From: JAVBSC01 sp031547305
GTDB taxonomy: Bacteria; Desulfobacterota; Desulfovibrionia; Desulfovibrionales; Desulfovibrionaceae
Length of the DNA: 64,000 nucleotides
NCBI GenBank assembly: GCA_031547305.1
Contig: JAVBSC010000033.1
Span: forward strand, 1 to 64,000
Reading direction: 5' to 3'
The notes below the pieces were generated by a model, which saw only the letters and a list, made by a program, of their open reading frames with translations, was not told where the DNA came from and ran no database searches. Shown one piece after another: positions 8,393 to 16,485 of the stretch (position 1 is the first letter of the stretch; each line of letters starts with the position of its first letter). A program made the translations under genes and the position numbers.

Positions 8393-8878
8393 GTGTGGTA
8401 TGTTGCTTTATATGTGTTCAGCGTGGTTCTGGTCAACGTGGCGTTCAGCGTTGTGCCGTTGCTTTCCCTGCCTGGTGGTGAATTGTGGTCGCCGGTGGCT
8501 CTGGTCGTGGGCTTTACCTTTGTAATCCGTGACTACGCCCAGCGGGCCGTGGGTCATCTGGTGCTGCCGGCCATGCTTGTGGGCGGCGCGATCAGCTGGC
8601 TCATGGCGGATCCGGCCGTGGCCCTGGCCAGCATGTGCGCCTTTTTAAGCGGAGAGTTTCTGGACTGGGCCGTATACACATACACGGGCCGGCCTTTTTC
8701 CCAGAGGATTCTGCTCTCCAGCGCCATAAGCACGCCGGTGGACAGTGCGGTGTTTTTGTACCTGGTGGGCATATTCTCTGTATCTTCCGTACTGATCATG
8801 ACCATAAGCAAAATGATCGGCGCCCTGGCCGTATTTTTGCTCGCCCGGCGCAGGGAAGTCGATTTTTCGCGCGCCTGA
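8393..8878 (+). CDS. VUT family (YhhQ-like) putative queuosine precursor transporter
   Basis: This hydrophobic protein of about 161 residues has around five membrane segments and the family motif FVIRDYAQRAVGH, then GEFLDWAVYTYTGRP and SSAISTPVDSAVFL, which match the VUT/YhhQ family (queuosine precursor transporters, DUF165). No ATG is usable near the conserved start. I choose GTG at 8393, preceded by GAGGG with 8-nt spacing. The frame extends upstream to 8234, but that would overlap queF on the other strand. Its divergent pairing with queF supports a role in preQ0/preQ1 or queuine uptake; transport itself is inferred. Confidence 0.8.
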   Translation: MWYVALYVFSVVLVNVAFSVVPLLSLPGGELWSPVALVVGFTFVIRDYAQRAVGHLVLPAMLVGGAISWLMADPAVALASMCAFLSGEFLDWAVYTYTGRPFSQRILLSSAISTPVDSAVFLYLVGIFSVSSVLIMTISKMIGALAVFLLARRREVDFSRA

Positions 8879-8953
8879 GCCGCCACACGCGGACACCTTA
8901 CGGATTTTACAGTGTTTGCTCCGCAAACAAACAGCAGAAACAATAAACAACAA

Positions 8954-8998
8954 ACGCCTCTTATCCGGCAGCGGAGCATTCCGACCGGAAAGAGGCGT
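8954..8998. terminator. Bidirectional terminator between the VUT gene and mucR
   Basis: ACGCCTCTT (8954-8962) pairs with AAGAGGCGT (8990-8998), extended by inner CCGG/CCGG pairing. On the minus strand it runs into TTTGTTGTTTATTGTTT, a good U-rich tail for the end of mucR. On the plus strand the tail is CTTGTTT, weaker but adequate. Confidence 0.6.
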
Positions 8999-9028
8999 CT
9001 TGTTTCGGCACAATATTGTAGCGTTGGG

Positions 9029-9436
9029 CTATTTAGTCGCGGAACTATCCCTTCTGCGTTCCCACAGCTTCATATCTTTCATTTTTTTGCGGCGCTCGCG
9101 CTGTAAATTCTTGCATACCAGCGGCATATTTTTCTTGTAGCCGCAACGCTCCCGATATTCATCCGAAGTAAGACCATGCGTCGCCAGGTGTTTTTTAGTC
9201 AAAAGCTTAAAAGAACGACCACACTCCACACACGTTATTGACTTTTCTTTTATGGCTTTAGTCGGATCTATGGCGGACTCTCCAGCACTTTCAGCGCTTT
9301 CCTGCTTTATTTCGCCTATGGATCTGATACCTTCTGTAAGCTTATATACCATCGAAATAATTTCTTCTTCAGTCATTGTCCTCACGCTGGCCTGCGCTTT
9401 GACAATTTCCAGTGCATCCTTAATGTGATTTTCCAC
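9029..9436 (-). CDS. MucR/Ros family zinc-finger transcriptional regulator
   Basis: The protein has 135 residues. The C-terminal part has the Ros/MucR zinc finger CVECGRSFKLLTKKHLATH (Cys-x2-Cys ... His-x3-His region), followed by GLTSDEYRERCGYKKNMPL, the diagnostic helix of this family. The N-terminal half is acidic and probably mediates oligomerisation, as in other MucR proteins. MucR proteins are DNA-binding repressors or silencers of exopolysaccharide, motility and cell-cycle genes. The start is GTG at 9436, supported by GGAGAG about 7 nt upstream. It is a single-gene unit; its targets here are unknown, but a capsule locus lies 7 kb away. Confidence 0.9.
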   Translation of the reverse strand: MENHIKDALEIVKAQASVRTMTEEEIISMVYKLTEGIRSIGEIKQESAESAGESAIDPTKAIKEKSITCVECGRSFKLLTKKHLATHGLTSDEYRERCGYKKNMPLVCKNLQRERRKKMKDMKLWERRRDSSATK

Positions 9437-10004
9437 CGTTCTCTCCTTCCGTCAAAGTATAAAAAACGCATAGCGAAGTTACATGCCTTTCAATATAGCA
9501 ACGCGACGCGTTTGGCAATCTTTTTTTGTAAAGGAAAATTTTTTAGAAGAGACTAACGGGCATCTCAAAATCACCATATGCAGCGGACAAGCAGAATTGA
9601 CGGCGGCCCCAAGGAGTCGATAAAAAAATGGCCGCTGTGCAACTGCCCACGCACGGAAGGAGCGCGATGTGCTCCACGCAGGGCCTGACTTTGCGGCGGG
9701 ACAGTGCGAGATGCTTTTTCCGCGGATGACATAGCCTATTTTTACAACCCAAAATGGCTTGCAAGAAATTCCATTGCCAGGAGCCCTAATATGCTTGAAC
9801 TGCAGTAAAATGACACAACAATTTAATTGCAATAATAAAAAGCGTGATAATGAAAAACTCATTTCCCGCTCCCCCCAAACGCCAACAGGCAAGAGTCATC
9901 CAGGCTCCCGCGGCGGCGGAGCCGGCCAGGCGTGACCCGGCATCAAAGCTTGATTTTAAAACGGCTTTTAGTATCATCCACTGGACAATCCAACGGAGTT
10001 GCAG
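9437..10004. other. 568-bp intergenic region without a convincing gene
   Basis: Short open frames exist on both strands but lack family motifs and good ribosome sites. One plus-strand stretch around 9590-9690 (ending KWPLCNCPRTEGARCAPRRA) has coding-like codons but no start, and may be a decayed gene tail. The mucR promoter must lie near 9440-9500. Confidence 0.4.
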
Positions 10005-10244
10005 ATGAAGTATATCATATTCCAGGATTTTTCCGGCAAGGCCGTTCCGTTCATTTTTCCTGAACGCGTGGAGCACATGGACATGCGCGAACAAATGCCC
10101 TATGCCAGGGTTCTTTCAGCCGGCTATGTGAGCCTGGTGGACGGCGGTTTCGTATGCAGCGGGGCGGATGCGGAGCTGGGCGTCGGCGCCTCCGGCGACG
10201 ATGCCGCCATCATAAGCTCTTTTTTCACACGCGAGCGGGAATAG
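10005..10244 (+). CDS. Small conserved-looking hypothetical protein (79 aa)
   Basis: The protein reads MKYIIFQDFSGKAVPFIFPERVEHMDMREQMPYARVLSAG... and ends in an acidic, Gly/Ala-rich tail. GGAG sits 6 nt before the ATG at 10005, a good ribosome site. Third-position GC bias and length suggest a real gene, and a PilZ gene follows 33 bp downstream in the same direction. I recognise no domain; the N-terminal beta-strand pattern resembles small proteins that accept updates of cofactor-like state, but no function can be assigned. Confidence 0.65.
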   Translation: MKYIIFQDFSGKAVPFIFPERVEHMDMREQMPYARVLSAGYVSLVDGGFVCSGADAELGVGASGDDAAIISSFFTRERE

Positions 10245-10277
10245 CCTGAAGAACCATATAACAGTCCCGGAATAGCC

Positions 10278-10601
10278 ATGAATCGCCGCAAACTGGATCG
10301 GGTGCCGCTGGATACCCCCTGCTTCGCAACCTTGCATGTTTTGGGAAAAGGCGAAATCCGCATCATGATCTCCGACCTTAGCCTGGGCGGGGCGCGCCTT
10401 GCCTTGCCATCCGGATGCGGTCCGCTGGACGCTCCGAGTTTTTCCGAAGTGTATTTGTCCAGCCTGACGCAGGGGCTGCTGATGCTGGAAGGAAAACGCG
10501 GCCGGATCAGCTGGGTTGGCGACGGTTGCTGCGGGATACAGTTTGAAAACCACCTGCATCTGAGCCAGCAGGAGTTTCAGATTATGCTGGACAAGCTTTA
10601 A
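10278..10601 (+). CDS. PilZ domain protein (c-di-GMP receptor)
   Basis: This 107-residue single-domain protein carries both PilZ ligand elements: an N-terminal arginine cluster RRKLDRVPL (RxxxR type) and DLSLGGARL (D/N-x-S-x-x-G). Such proteins bind c-di-GMP and pass the signal to motility or exopolysaccharide machinery by protein contact. Two diguanylate cyclases with intact active sites are encoded elsewhere in the window. It follows the 79-aa hypothetical gene and probably shares its transcript. Its partner is unknown. Confidence 0.9.
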   Translation: MNRRKLDRVPLDTPCFATLHVLGKGEIRIMISDLSLGGARLALPSGCGPLDAPSFSEVYLSSLTQGLLMLEGKRGRISWVGDGCCGIQFENHLHLSQQEFQIMLDKL

Positions 10602-10963
10602 AACCCGGAATAATCCAGCACGTTGTTCAGGCTGGCCGAAGCCGTTTCCACCAATCCCAGGCTGATGGTATGGCGAATCATCCGCCAGGCTTCCAGATCC
10701 AGGTAATCCAGCCTGCCGGAAGCCCCTCTCGCCGAGCAGGCCAGCAAAATTTCCAACGCTTCTTCCAGGGGAAAATACCTCCCCTCGTAGCCAAGATTCA
10801 GCAGGCCCCGCTCCAGAGTAACGGACCTCTCCGCCTCATCGCGCCCGATGAACGGGCCGAGCGCTTCGTGCAGGGCCTGGGCGCACGGCAAATCCGCGGG
10901 AAAGAGCGACGCGTAAACTTTTACTAAAATTCCGGGCATGACCGCGATCCCATACCGTTTCAT
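10598..10963 (-). CDS. Conserved-looking hypothetical protein (121 aa)
   Basis: The protein reads MKRYGIAVMPGILVKVYASLF... and is mainly helical with no signal peptide or membrane segment. It is convergent with the PilZ gene and the stops overlap by 4 bp. The 5' ATG has a G-rich tract almost abutting it, so the in-frame ATG at 10939 (MPGILVK) is a possible alternative start. No domain is recognised, and I give no function. Confidence 0.6.
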   Translation of the reverse strand: MKRYGIAVMPGILVKVYASLFPADLPCAQALHEALGPFIGRDEAERSVTLERGLLNLGYEGRYFPLEEALEILLACSARGASGRLDYLDLEAWRMIRHTISLGLVETASASLNNVLDYSGF

Positions 10964-11279
10964 TCCCCCGGGCAGCCTTTTTCGGGCATGGAGGTGCCGG
11001 CCCCGACCTTATACCCCATCGCCCCGCCAATTTTCAAGCCGCCGGTCCCCCTTGACTCATCCCCCTGCCAGCACTAAAAACAACAGGTTAAAACATCTTC
11101 CCGACATCCGGAGTTTACTTGGCAACGCCCGAACGTCTTCCCGCCCTTTCCGCTCCCTTCCGGCGTTGTTCCATACCGCGACGCCGGCTGCCCCAGGGCT
11201 CCATGACGGTCTTGGCAAGGCCGCCACGTCTCGCTTCCTATTCTGAAAAAAGCGCGTAGCGCGCTCTTGGAGCCATCCT
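10964..11279. other. 316-bp intergenic region upstream of the sugar-nucleotide fusion gene
   Basis: There is no convincing gene. Just before the next start codon is a short inverted repeat AGCGCG-TAG-CGCGCT (about 11251-11265) and then GGAG, the ribosome site of the following GTG-initiated gene. The small hairpin could affect initiation of that gene. Confidence 0.4.
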
Positions 11280-12893
11280 GTGCCACAAACTGATAAAAAA
11301 CGCTGTATCGTCATACCAGCTATAAAAAAGAGCGCGGTTATTCCGGATCAGCTGGTCAAAAAACTGGCCGGAGCAACGCTTATACAACGGGCTTTGAACA
11401 CGGCGCTCAGAATCGCGCCAAGCCGGGACGTGCACGTGATCACGGACAGCGAGGAAATTTCGCTGATCTGCGCGCGCAACGGCGTCAGGTTCACGCGGGA
11501 TCCAAAACTTACAATAAACTCCCTGGACATTGTCAAATCCCTGCTTGCCCAGTTGGAACTTTTGTCCGATGAGTACACGGATCTGATAATATACCGGGCC
11601 TCAGCCCCGCTGATCACCGCCGAAGACCTGGAAGACGCCTGGACGCATTTTTGCGCCAAGGACGCGGACGGACTGGTTTCCGTCAAAAGCGTGCGGCAGC
11701 GCGTCTGGAAGTCCGTGGACCGCCTGGACACACTGCTTTTTGACGACGGCGCGAAGAACGCTTACGTCGAGACGAAATCCATAATCATCCTGAAAAGTTC
11801 CGCCCTCAAGCAGGGCGGCCCGGCCAAAATAGTACCCTACTTCATGAACGACCGGGCCGTTGAGATAAACAGCTATCAGGACTGGTGGATATGCGAAAAA
11901 CTGCTCCAGCGCCGCCATATCGTCTTTGTGGTGGCCGGGTATGCGGCAATAGGCATGGGGCACATTTTCCGGGCGCTCATGCTGGCCCATGAAATCGCGG
12001 ACCATCGCATCAGCTTTTTGTGCACCCGGCGAAGCGAGCTGGCCGCCGCCCAGATTACCGAGCGCGATTACCGCACCAAGGTCCAGCAAAGCGACGACCT
12101 GGCCGCCGAAGTGCTGTCCCTGCGGCCGGACCTGGTGATCAACGATATTCTGGACACGGACGCCGCCTACCTGCGCGCCCTGAAAAGCGCCGGCATCCCG
12201 GCCGTCAATTTTGAGGACGAAGGCCCGGGCGCGGCCCTGGCCGACCTGGTGGTGAACGCCCTGTATGAACAAGGCCGCAACGGCGATCCGCGCCATCTGT
12301 ACGGCTACAAAAACTTCTGCCTGAGGGACGAATTTCTGGCCGCCCGGCAGAATGAATTCCGGTCCGACCTCAAGCGGATTATCCTGAGCTTCGGCGGCAC
12401 GGACGATTCGGACTTCACCCGCCGGTCTCTGGACGCCCTGCTGCCCCTGATCCGGGAGCGCGGCCTGACTGTGGATATTGTGGCCGGGCCGGGCTACGCG
12501 CATAAGGAATCCCTGCAAAACCACCTGGATTACCTGAACATGCCTGGCATAAATTTTACCTACGCCACCAACGTCATGTCCAAGGTTATGGAAAACGCGG
12601 ATCTGGCGGTGTGCTCGGCCGGCCGCACGGTTTACGAACTGGCGCACATGCGCGTTCCGGCCATCATTCTGGCCCATCACCCGCGCGAAAGCCTGCACAA
12701 GTTCGCCCGGCCGCGCAACGGCTTCGAATACCTGGGGGTCATGCATCCATTCAGGCCGCGAGTCCTGCAAAAAGCTTTTCAAAAGCTCCTTGACCCAGAA
12801 TACCGCGAGTTGCTCCACCAGCGTCAAAGCCGCTTTGACTTTCGTTCCAACAAGGCCGGAGTCATCCGGCGCATAACCGCCTTGCTTAACTAG
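11280..12893 (+). CDS. Fusion: cytidylyltransferase-like domain plus PseG-like domain
   Basis: The protein has 537 residues. Residues 1-210 resemble acylneuraminate/pseudaminate cytidylyltransferases (NeuA/PseF): IVIPAIKKSAVIP at the N-terminus, VHVITDSEEIS, and LIIYRASAPLITAEDLEDAW. Residues 213-537 resemble PseG-type UDP-sugar hydrolases/glycosyltransferases: AGYAAIGMGHIFRALMLAHEI, FGGTDDSDFTRRSLDALL and ADLAVCSAGRTVYELAHMRVPAI. The normal cytidylyltransferase signature IPARGGSKxxPxKN is altered to IPAIKKSAVIPDQLVKK, losing the conserved Arg and Gly residues, so the N-domain may be inactive or have another substrate. The start is GTG with GGAG 7 nt upstream. An SpsF-like gene follows by 11 bp. 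A role in nonulosonic-acid or related surface sugars is likely. Confidence 0.8.
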   Translation: MPQTDKKRCIVIPAIKKSAVIPDQLVKKLAGATLIQRALNTALRIAPSRDVHVITDSEEISLICARNGVRFTRDPKLTINSLDIVKSLLAQLELLSDEYTDLIIYRASAPLITAEDLEDAWTHFCAKDADGLVSVKSVRQRVWKSVDRLDTLLFDDGAKNAYVETKSIIILKSSALKQGGPAKIVPYFMNDRAVEINSYQDWWICEKLLQRRHIVFVVAGYAAIGMGHIFRALMLAHEIADHRISFLCTRRSELAAAQITERDYRTKVQQSDDLAAEVLSLRPDLVINDILDTDAAYLRALKSAGIPAVNFEDEGPGAALADLVVNALYEQGRNGDPRHLYGYKNFCLRDEFLAARQNEFRSDLKRIILSFGGTDDSDFTRRSLDALLPLIRERGLTVDIVAGPGYAHKESLQNHLDYLNMPGINFTYATNVMSKVMENADLAVCSAGRTVYELAHMRVPAIILAHHPRESLHKFARPRNGFEYLGVMHPFRPRVLQKAFQKLLDPEYRELLHQRQSRFDFRSNKAGVIRRITALLN

Positions 12894-12904
12894 GATTTTT
12901 AAAG

Positions 12905-13603
12905 ATGCCGCAACAAAATATCGTCGCCCTTATCCAGGCCCGCATGGGGTCCAAGCGTCTGCCCTGCAAAATGATGCTCTGCCTTAAAGGTCTGCCGGTG
13001 ATCGACTGGGTGGCCAGACGGGTGGGCCGCGCCAAACTGCTGGACGCCCTGGTGGTGGCCACCACGGAGAAACCCGAGGATGACGCGCTGGCGGATCATC
13101 TGGAATCCCAGGGCGTCAATGTTTTCCGGGGATCTGAAGACGACGTGCTCGGCCGCTTCGCCCAGGCCGGGCGCAAGCATGAGGCCACGCATATCGTCAG
13201 GATCTGCGCGGACAATCCAATCATCTGGGGCGAGGAAATAGACAACCTGATCCGCTTTTACTTCGATAAACAACAAATCGGTTGCGACTACGCCTACAAC
13301 CATATCCCGCGCCATAACCTCTACCCGGACGGCCTGGGCGCGGAAATGATCTCCTTCCCTCTGCTTGAGTCTCTCAACGCCAAAGCCGTAAAGCCGGAAC
13401 ACCGCGAACACTGCCTTTCCTACATCTGGGATAATCCGACCGCCTACAAAATACTGACTTTCGATCCGCCCGACCCCCGGCTTCACCGGCCGGATGTTAA
13501 GCTGGACCTGGATACCCCGGCCGACTATCGCAAGCTCGCCCTCATGCCCATCCACCCCGGCATGCCCCCGGCCGAAGTCATTATGCGGCATATGGCGGAA
13601 TAG
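12905..13603 (+). CDS. SpsF-like nucleotidyltransferase (COG1861 family)
   Basis: This 232-residue GT-A fold protein has the nucleotide-binding signature ALIQARMGSKRLPCKMM (family consensus IQARMGSTRLPGK), then VVATTEKPEDDALADHL, RICADNPII and VKLDLDTPADY. SpsF-type enzymes activate sugars as CMP or CDP derivatives for spore coat or surface polysaccharides. It follows the PseF/PseG-like fusion by 11 bp with RBS-like bases, so it is almost certainly in the same operon and may supply the intact cytidylyltransferase activity that the fusion seems to lack. Confidence 0.85.
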   Translation: MPQQNIVALIQARMGSKRLPCKMMLCLKGLPVIDWVARRVGRAKLLDALVVATTEKPEDDALADHLESQGVNVFRGSEDDVLGRFAQAGRKHEATHIVRICADNPIIWGEEIDNLIRFYFDKQQIGCDYAYNHIPRHNLYPDGLGAEMISFPLLESLNAKAVKPEHREHCLSYIWDNPTAYKILTFDPPDPRLHRPDVKLDLDTPADYRKLALMPIHPGMPPAEVIMRHMAE

Positions 13604-13675
13604 GTTTTATGCGGGGTGACTCCGTCCCCAACTAAAAAAACGAAAAAACGCATTTTAACAAAAAAGGATTTTGAT

Positions 13676-14536
13676 ATGCCGGAGCTGCCGGAGGTTGAAA
13701 CGGTTATTCGCACTTTGGCGCCGCAGGTGCTGGGATGCGGGATTTTGGGCGCGAAGCTGTATAATGAGCGCACTCTGGCGGCCGGCCGTGACTGGCTGGA
13801 CAGGCTGGAGGGCGCGCGGATAAGCGCGGCCTGGCGCCGGGCCAAGCTGGCCGTGCTGGAACTGTCTTTGCCGGGAAAAGGCGAAGAGGAGGAGCCGCTG
13901 CTGGCGGTTTTTCATTTGAAGATGACCGGCAGGCTTTTTGTGCACCCGCTGGATTTTGAGCCGCACAAGCACACCAAGCTGACTTTTGATTTGAGCGCGC
14001 CCGGCGCGGCGGGAGGAGAGCCGGATCGCCGTCTGTTTTTTGACGACATGCGCGGCTTTGGCTACTGCCGCCTGGCCAGGCAGGAAGAACTGCCTGACTG
14101 GAAGTTCTGGGCGGAGTTGGGTCCGGAGCCGCTGCTCAGCAAACCCAAAGCGCTGGCCAAGCGCTTCGCCGGACGGCGCGGGCGCGTCAAGGCGCTGCTG
14201 CTGGACCAGAGCGTCATTGTGGGCATAGGCAATATCTATGCGGACGAGGCGCTGTTCCGGGCCGGCATAAGGCCGGATGCCCTCACCCAGAATATTGAGG
14301 TCAAGAAGCTGGAAAAACTTTGTTCCGAGGTCCAGAGCATTCTTAAGGAAGCCATCGCCCAGTGCGGCAGCTCCATCCGGGATTACCGGGACGCCAACGG
14401 CAATGCCGGGGCTTTTCAGAACAGCTTCAACGTTTACGGCAGAAAAGGCGAGGACTGCAAAACCTGCGGCCAGCCCCTGGAAGCGACCCGCGTGGCCGGC
14501 CGGGGAACGGTGTTCTGCCCGCATTGCCAGGAGTAA
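13676..14536 (+). CDS. mutM: Formamidopyrimidine-DNA glycosylase (MutM/Fpg)
   Basis: The 286-residue protein begins PELPEVETV after the initiator Met, which fixes the start at 13676: the N-terminal Pro is the Schiff-base nucleophile and Glu2 is catalytic. FHLKMTGRL contains the conserved Lys, IGNIYADEALFRAGI is the helix-two-turn-helix, and the C-terminal zinc finger is CKTCGQPL ... CPHCQ. The enzyme excises 8-oxoguanine and formamidopyrimidines and nicks the abasic site. A short insert (PGKGEEEEP) sits in the N-domain. It is 72 bp after the SpsF gene and probably has its own promoter. Confidence 0.96.
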   Translation: MPELPEVETVIRTLAPQVLGCGILGAKLYNERTLAAGRDWLDRLEGARISAAWRRAKLAVLELSLPGKGEEEEPLLAVFHLKMTGRLFVHPLDFEPHKHTKLTFDLSAPGAAGGEPDRRLFFDDMRGFGYCRLARQEELPDWKFWAELGPEPLLSKPKALAKRFAGRRGRVKALLLDQSVIVGIGNIYADEALFRAGIRPDALTQNIEVKKLEKLCSEVQSILKEAIAQCGSSIRDYRDANGNAGAFQNSFNVYGRKGEDCKTCGQPLEATRVAGRGTVFCPHCQE

Positions 14537-14553
14537 CTAAGAGCCGGACTTAG

Positions 14554-14730
14554 ATAAATAATTCTCTTGCCAAAGCTATCGATATTAACATCCATACTGA
14601 GTCCGTTGCCGGTTGCGGCCAGCTTCGCGCGGCGGATGAATGGCTCTTTCAGCAAAAAATCGGCATGCTGTCCGCAGCCGGCATGGACAGCCTGAGCGGA
14701 GGAACGCGGATTATTCTTGGCCCGGGATGA
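14554..14730 (+). pseudogene. Open frame with coding character but no start codon (possible gene remnant)
   Basis: Between TAG (14551) and TGA (14728) the frame reads IDINIHTESVAGCG ... ADEWLFQQKIGML ... with codon choice like the neighbouring genes. There is no ATG, GTG or TTG until Met37 of the stretch. It looks like the 3' end of a lost gene, or a short gene starting at an internal ATG. I recognise no family. Confidence 0.25.
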
Positions 14731-14743
14731 TGCCGGGTTCGCG

Positions 14744-15478
14744 TCAATCCGCCACAACAAAGGCCTGGCCGAATTCTCCGCTCAAACCGTCCGCCGCGTT
14801 TTCCGCCGTTGCCAGGCTGGGGTACGGCCCCACCTGCACGCGCCACATGTTAACCTGGTCCGCGTACACGGTTCTGACTCCGCCGCGCCGGCTCATGCGG
14901 GCTTTAAGCGCCTCCGCGTTGGATTTGACGGAAAAGGCCCCGATCTGCACGTAGAAGGAGCCCTTCAGGTCGCCGTCCTGCAAACCCTTGACCGCGCCGA
15001 TGCTTTCCAGGCGCACCCTGGCCGTGCCCGCGCCGATCATGCCCAGGCGTTCGGCCCCGGCCTTGGTCAAATCTATGACCCTGTTGGCAACAAAGGGACC
15101 CCGGTCGTTTACCCGCACTTCTATGGATTTGCCGTTGTTCAGGTTGGTCACCCGCAGTCTGGTTTCAAAAGGCAGAATTTTGTGGGCCGCGGTCATGCCG
15201 TACATGTCGTAGCGCTCGCCGTTGGCCGTCTGCTTGCCGTGAAAGTTCGGGCCGTACCAGGAGGCCACGCCCTCCTCGCTGTAGCCGTGGGCGGAGAGCA
15301 AAGGATAATAGGTCTTGCCGCCGATGGTGTACGGCTTGGTGCCGCGTTGGGTTTTGGCCCCGGTCCTGCCGGAGCCGGAGGACTCGCCGCCACCGAAAAG
15401 GCCGAATTTGCCGCAACCGTGCAGGCCGAGAAGCAACAAGAAAAACAACACCGCATATAACGTTCCATACCTGCGCAA
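14744..15478 (-). CDS. rlpA: RlpA-type septal ring lytic transglycosylase, lipoprotein with SPOR domain
   Basis: The 244-residue lipoprotein has the signal MRRYGTLYAVLFFLLLLGLHGC, with lipobox LHGC (Cys22). The central double-psi beta-barrel reads EEGVASWYGPNFHGKQTANGERYD, ending VNDRGPFVANRVIDLTKAGAERLG; its catalytic Asp lies in NDRGPF. The C-terminal SPOR domain (about residues 170-244: FYVQIGAFSVKSNAEAL ... WRVQVGPYPSLATAENA) binds denuded glycan strands at the septum. RlpA cleaves glycan lacking stem peptides during cell separation. It is a single gene convergent with mutM. Confidence 0.93.
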   Translation of the reverse strand: MRRYGTLYAVLFFLLLLGLHGCGKFGLFGGGESSGSGRTGAKTQRGTKPYTIGGKTYYPLLSAHGYSEEGVASWYGPNFHGKQTANGERYDMYGMTAAHKILPFETRLRVTNLNNGKSIEVRVNDRGPFVANRVIDLTKAGAERLGMIGAGTARVRLESIGAVKGLQDGDLKGSFYVQIGAFSVKSNAEALKARMSRRGGVRTVYADQVNMWRVQVGPYPSLATAENAADGLSGEFGQAFVVAD

Positions 15479-15731
15479 AGCCGGCCTCCTTCAGAAACAG
15501 CCACGGTTTTAATCCCGCATATTAGCGCCAGCAAAGGCAAAAGCACAAGCACGATCTGGCCGTGGGGCCCAGCGCCCCTCAGGTCCGTCATTTTTTTGAT
15601 CCGGCGCTCCCGGCATGGGATACAAACTAAATTATTACAATATATTATCCTGATGGCAAAAAGATTGCATATGGGAAAGCGACACTTGCCTTCAAGCAAA
15701 AATTTGTAATACGTATAACTCGGGAGGCCTT

Positions 15732-16100
15732 ATGCTCTTTTTACTCGGCGGGCGTGAAAAAAACAAAAAACCGGCCACAGCCAAAGTGGAAAATCTGGAC
15801 AGGGTAAAAGAACTCTTTACCACCGGCCGGTTTCCGGTTGTCACAACATCCTGCCTGGATGACGAGCGCAAGGTGGGCAAAGTGCTGGGCCTGGTGGTTT
15901 GCCGGGGGTTCGACTCCGAGGACGCCTTTTTCGGCATGGCCGCCAGAGCCGTGAACAAGGGCGCGCAGGCCATAGTTTCTTACCAGGAAAACGTGGCCTT
16001 TCACCCGGACGGCAGCAAATTCTTCACCTGTTACGGCACGGCCGTGCAGTTCGAGCAAGCGCCAGGCCAGCAGCCTCTGCGCCTGTCCATGCGCACTTAG
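15732..16100 (+). CDS. YbjQ/UPF0145-like small protein
   Basis: This 122-residue protein has the pattern GKVLGLVVCRGFDSEDAFFGMAARAVNKGAQAIVSYQ followed by CYGTAVQFE near the C-terminus. It resembles the YbjQ heavy-metal-binding-like family, in which a Gly-Ala-[Asn/Gln]-Ala-[Ile/Val] turn precedes a YGTAV strand. CGGGAGG lies 6 nt before the ATG, a strong ribosome site. No membrane segment is evident. Similarity is judged by eye only; the function of the family is poorly defined. Its stop codon TAG is the first part of an interspersed repeat (16097-16201). Confidence 0.6.
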   Translation: MLFLLGGREKNKKPATAKVENLDRVKELFTTGRFPVVTTSCLDDERKVGKVLGLVVCRGFDSEDAFFGMAARAVNKGAQAIVSYQENVAFHPDGSKFFTCYGTAVQFEQAPGQQPLRLSMRT

Positions 16101-16201
16101 AGCAAATTACGCCTGCGAAAAACTCGCGGGCGCTGCAACGCTCCGTACCGCCAAAGAATTGTGTCGGATGGAAAATCTCAAAGTTGAAAAGCTTCAATGC
16201 C
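16097..16201 (+). repeat. Interspersed repeat, copy A (105 bp)
   Basis: It shares ordered blocks with copy B at 60306-60441: TTAGAGCAA[A/G]TTACGC, CGCGGGC, GCTGC, CGCTCCG, TCGGAT[G/A]GAAAA, AAAGTT[G/A]AAA and AATGCC. Copy A lacks about 40 internal bases present in copy B. It lies immediately at the stop codon of the YbjQ-like gene. Confidence 0.65.
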
Positions 16202-16245
16202 GCGTCAAGCGGCACTGGACATATCGCAAACGCTTTCATTTCTGG

Positions 16246-16295
16246 ACGCCATACCTGGATTTGCCGATAAATCCCGGTATGGCGTTTTCCTTTTA
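16246..16295 (+). terminator. Rho-independent terminator
   Basis: ACGCCATACC (16246-16255) pairs with GGTATGGCGT (16276-16285) around a 20-nt loop, followed by TTTCCTTTT. It probably ends the transcript of the YbjQ-like gene. The rest of the 16101-16485 gap holds the repeat copy above, AT-rich sequence and presumably the promoter for the capsule export operon; I see no other gene. Confidence 0.75.
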
Positions 16296-16485
16296 CCCCA
16301 AACATCCGATGCCGGCCCCGCAAAGACCTAAACGCAACCAGGCAAAACTATGGACAAACCGCTCCCCAGGGGGTAAATAGTCTTGGCTATGCATTGCTGG
16401 TGGTTGTATATCATCGTAACTATACCACAGGTTTATCTTAACAACAGTGCGTTTTTTGGAAAAAATGACGCGATCGGATTAATAT

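Noticed and set aside
9479..9892. 137-codon minus-strand open frame downstream of the 79-aa gene region
   Set aside because: Codon use is unlike the neighbours, there is no Shine-Dalgarno and no recognisable motif; treated as noncoding.
16159..16380. 73-codon plus-strand open frame before the capsule lipoprotein gene
   Set aside because: It runs through the repeat copy and the terminator stem; no coding signature.
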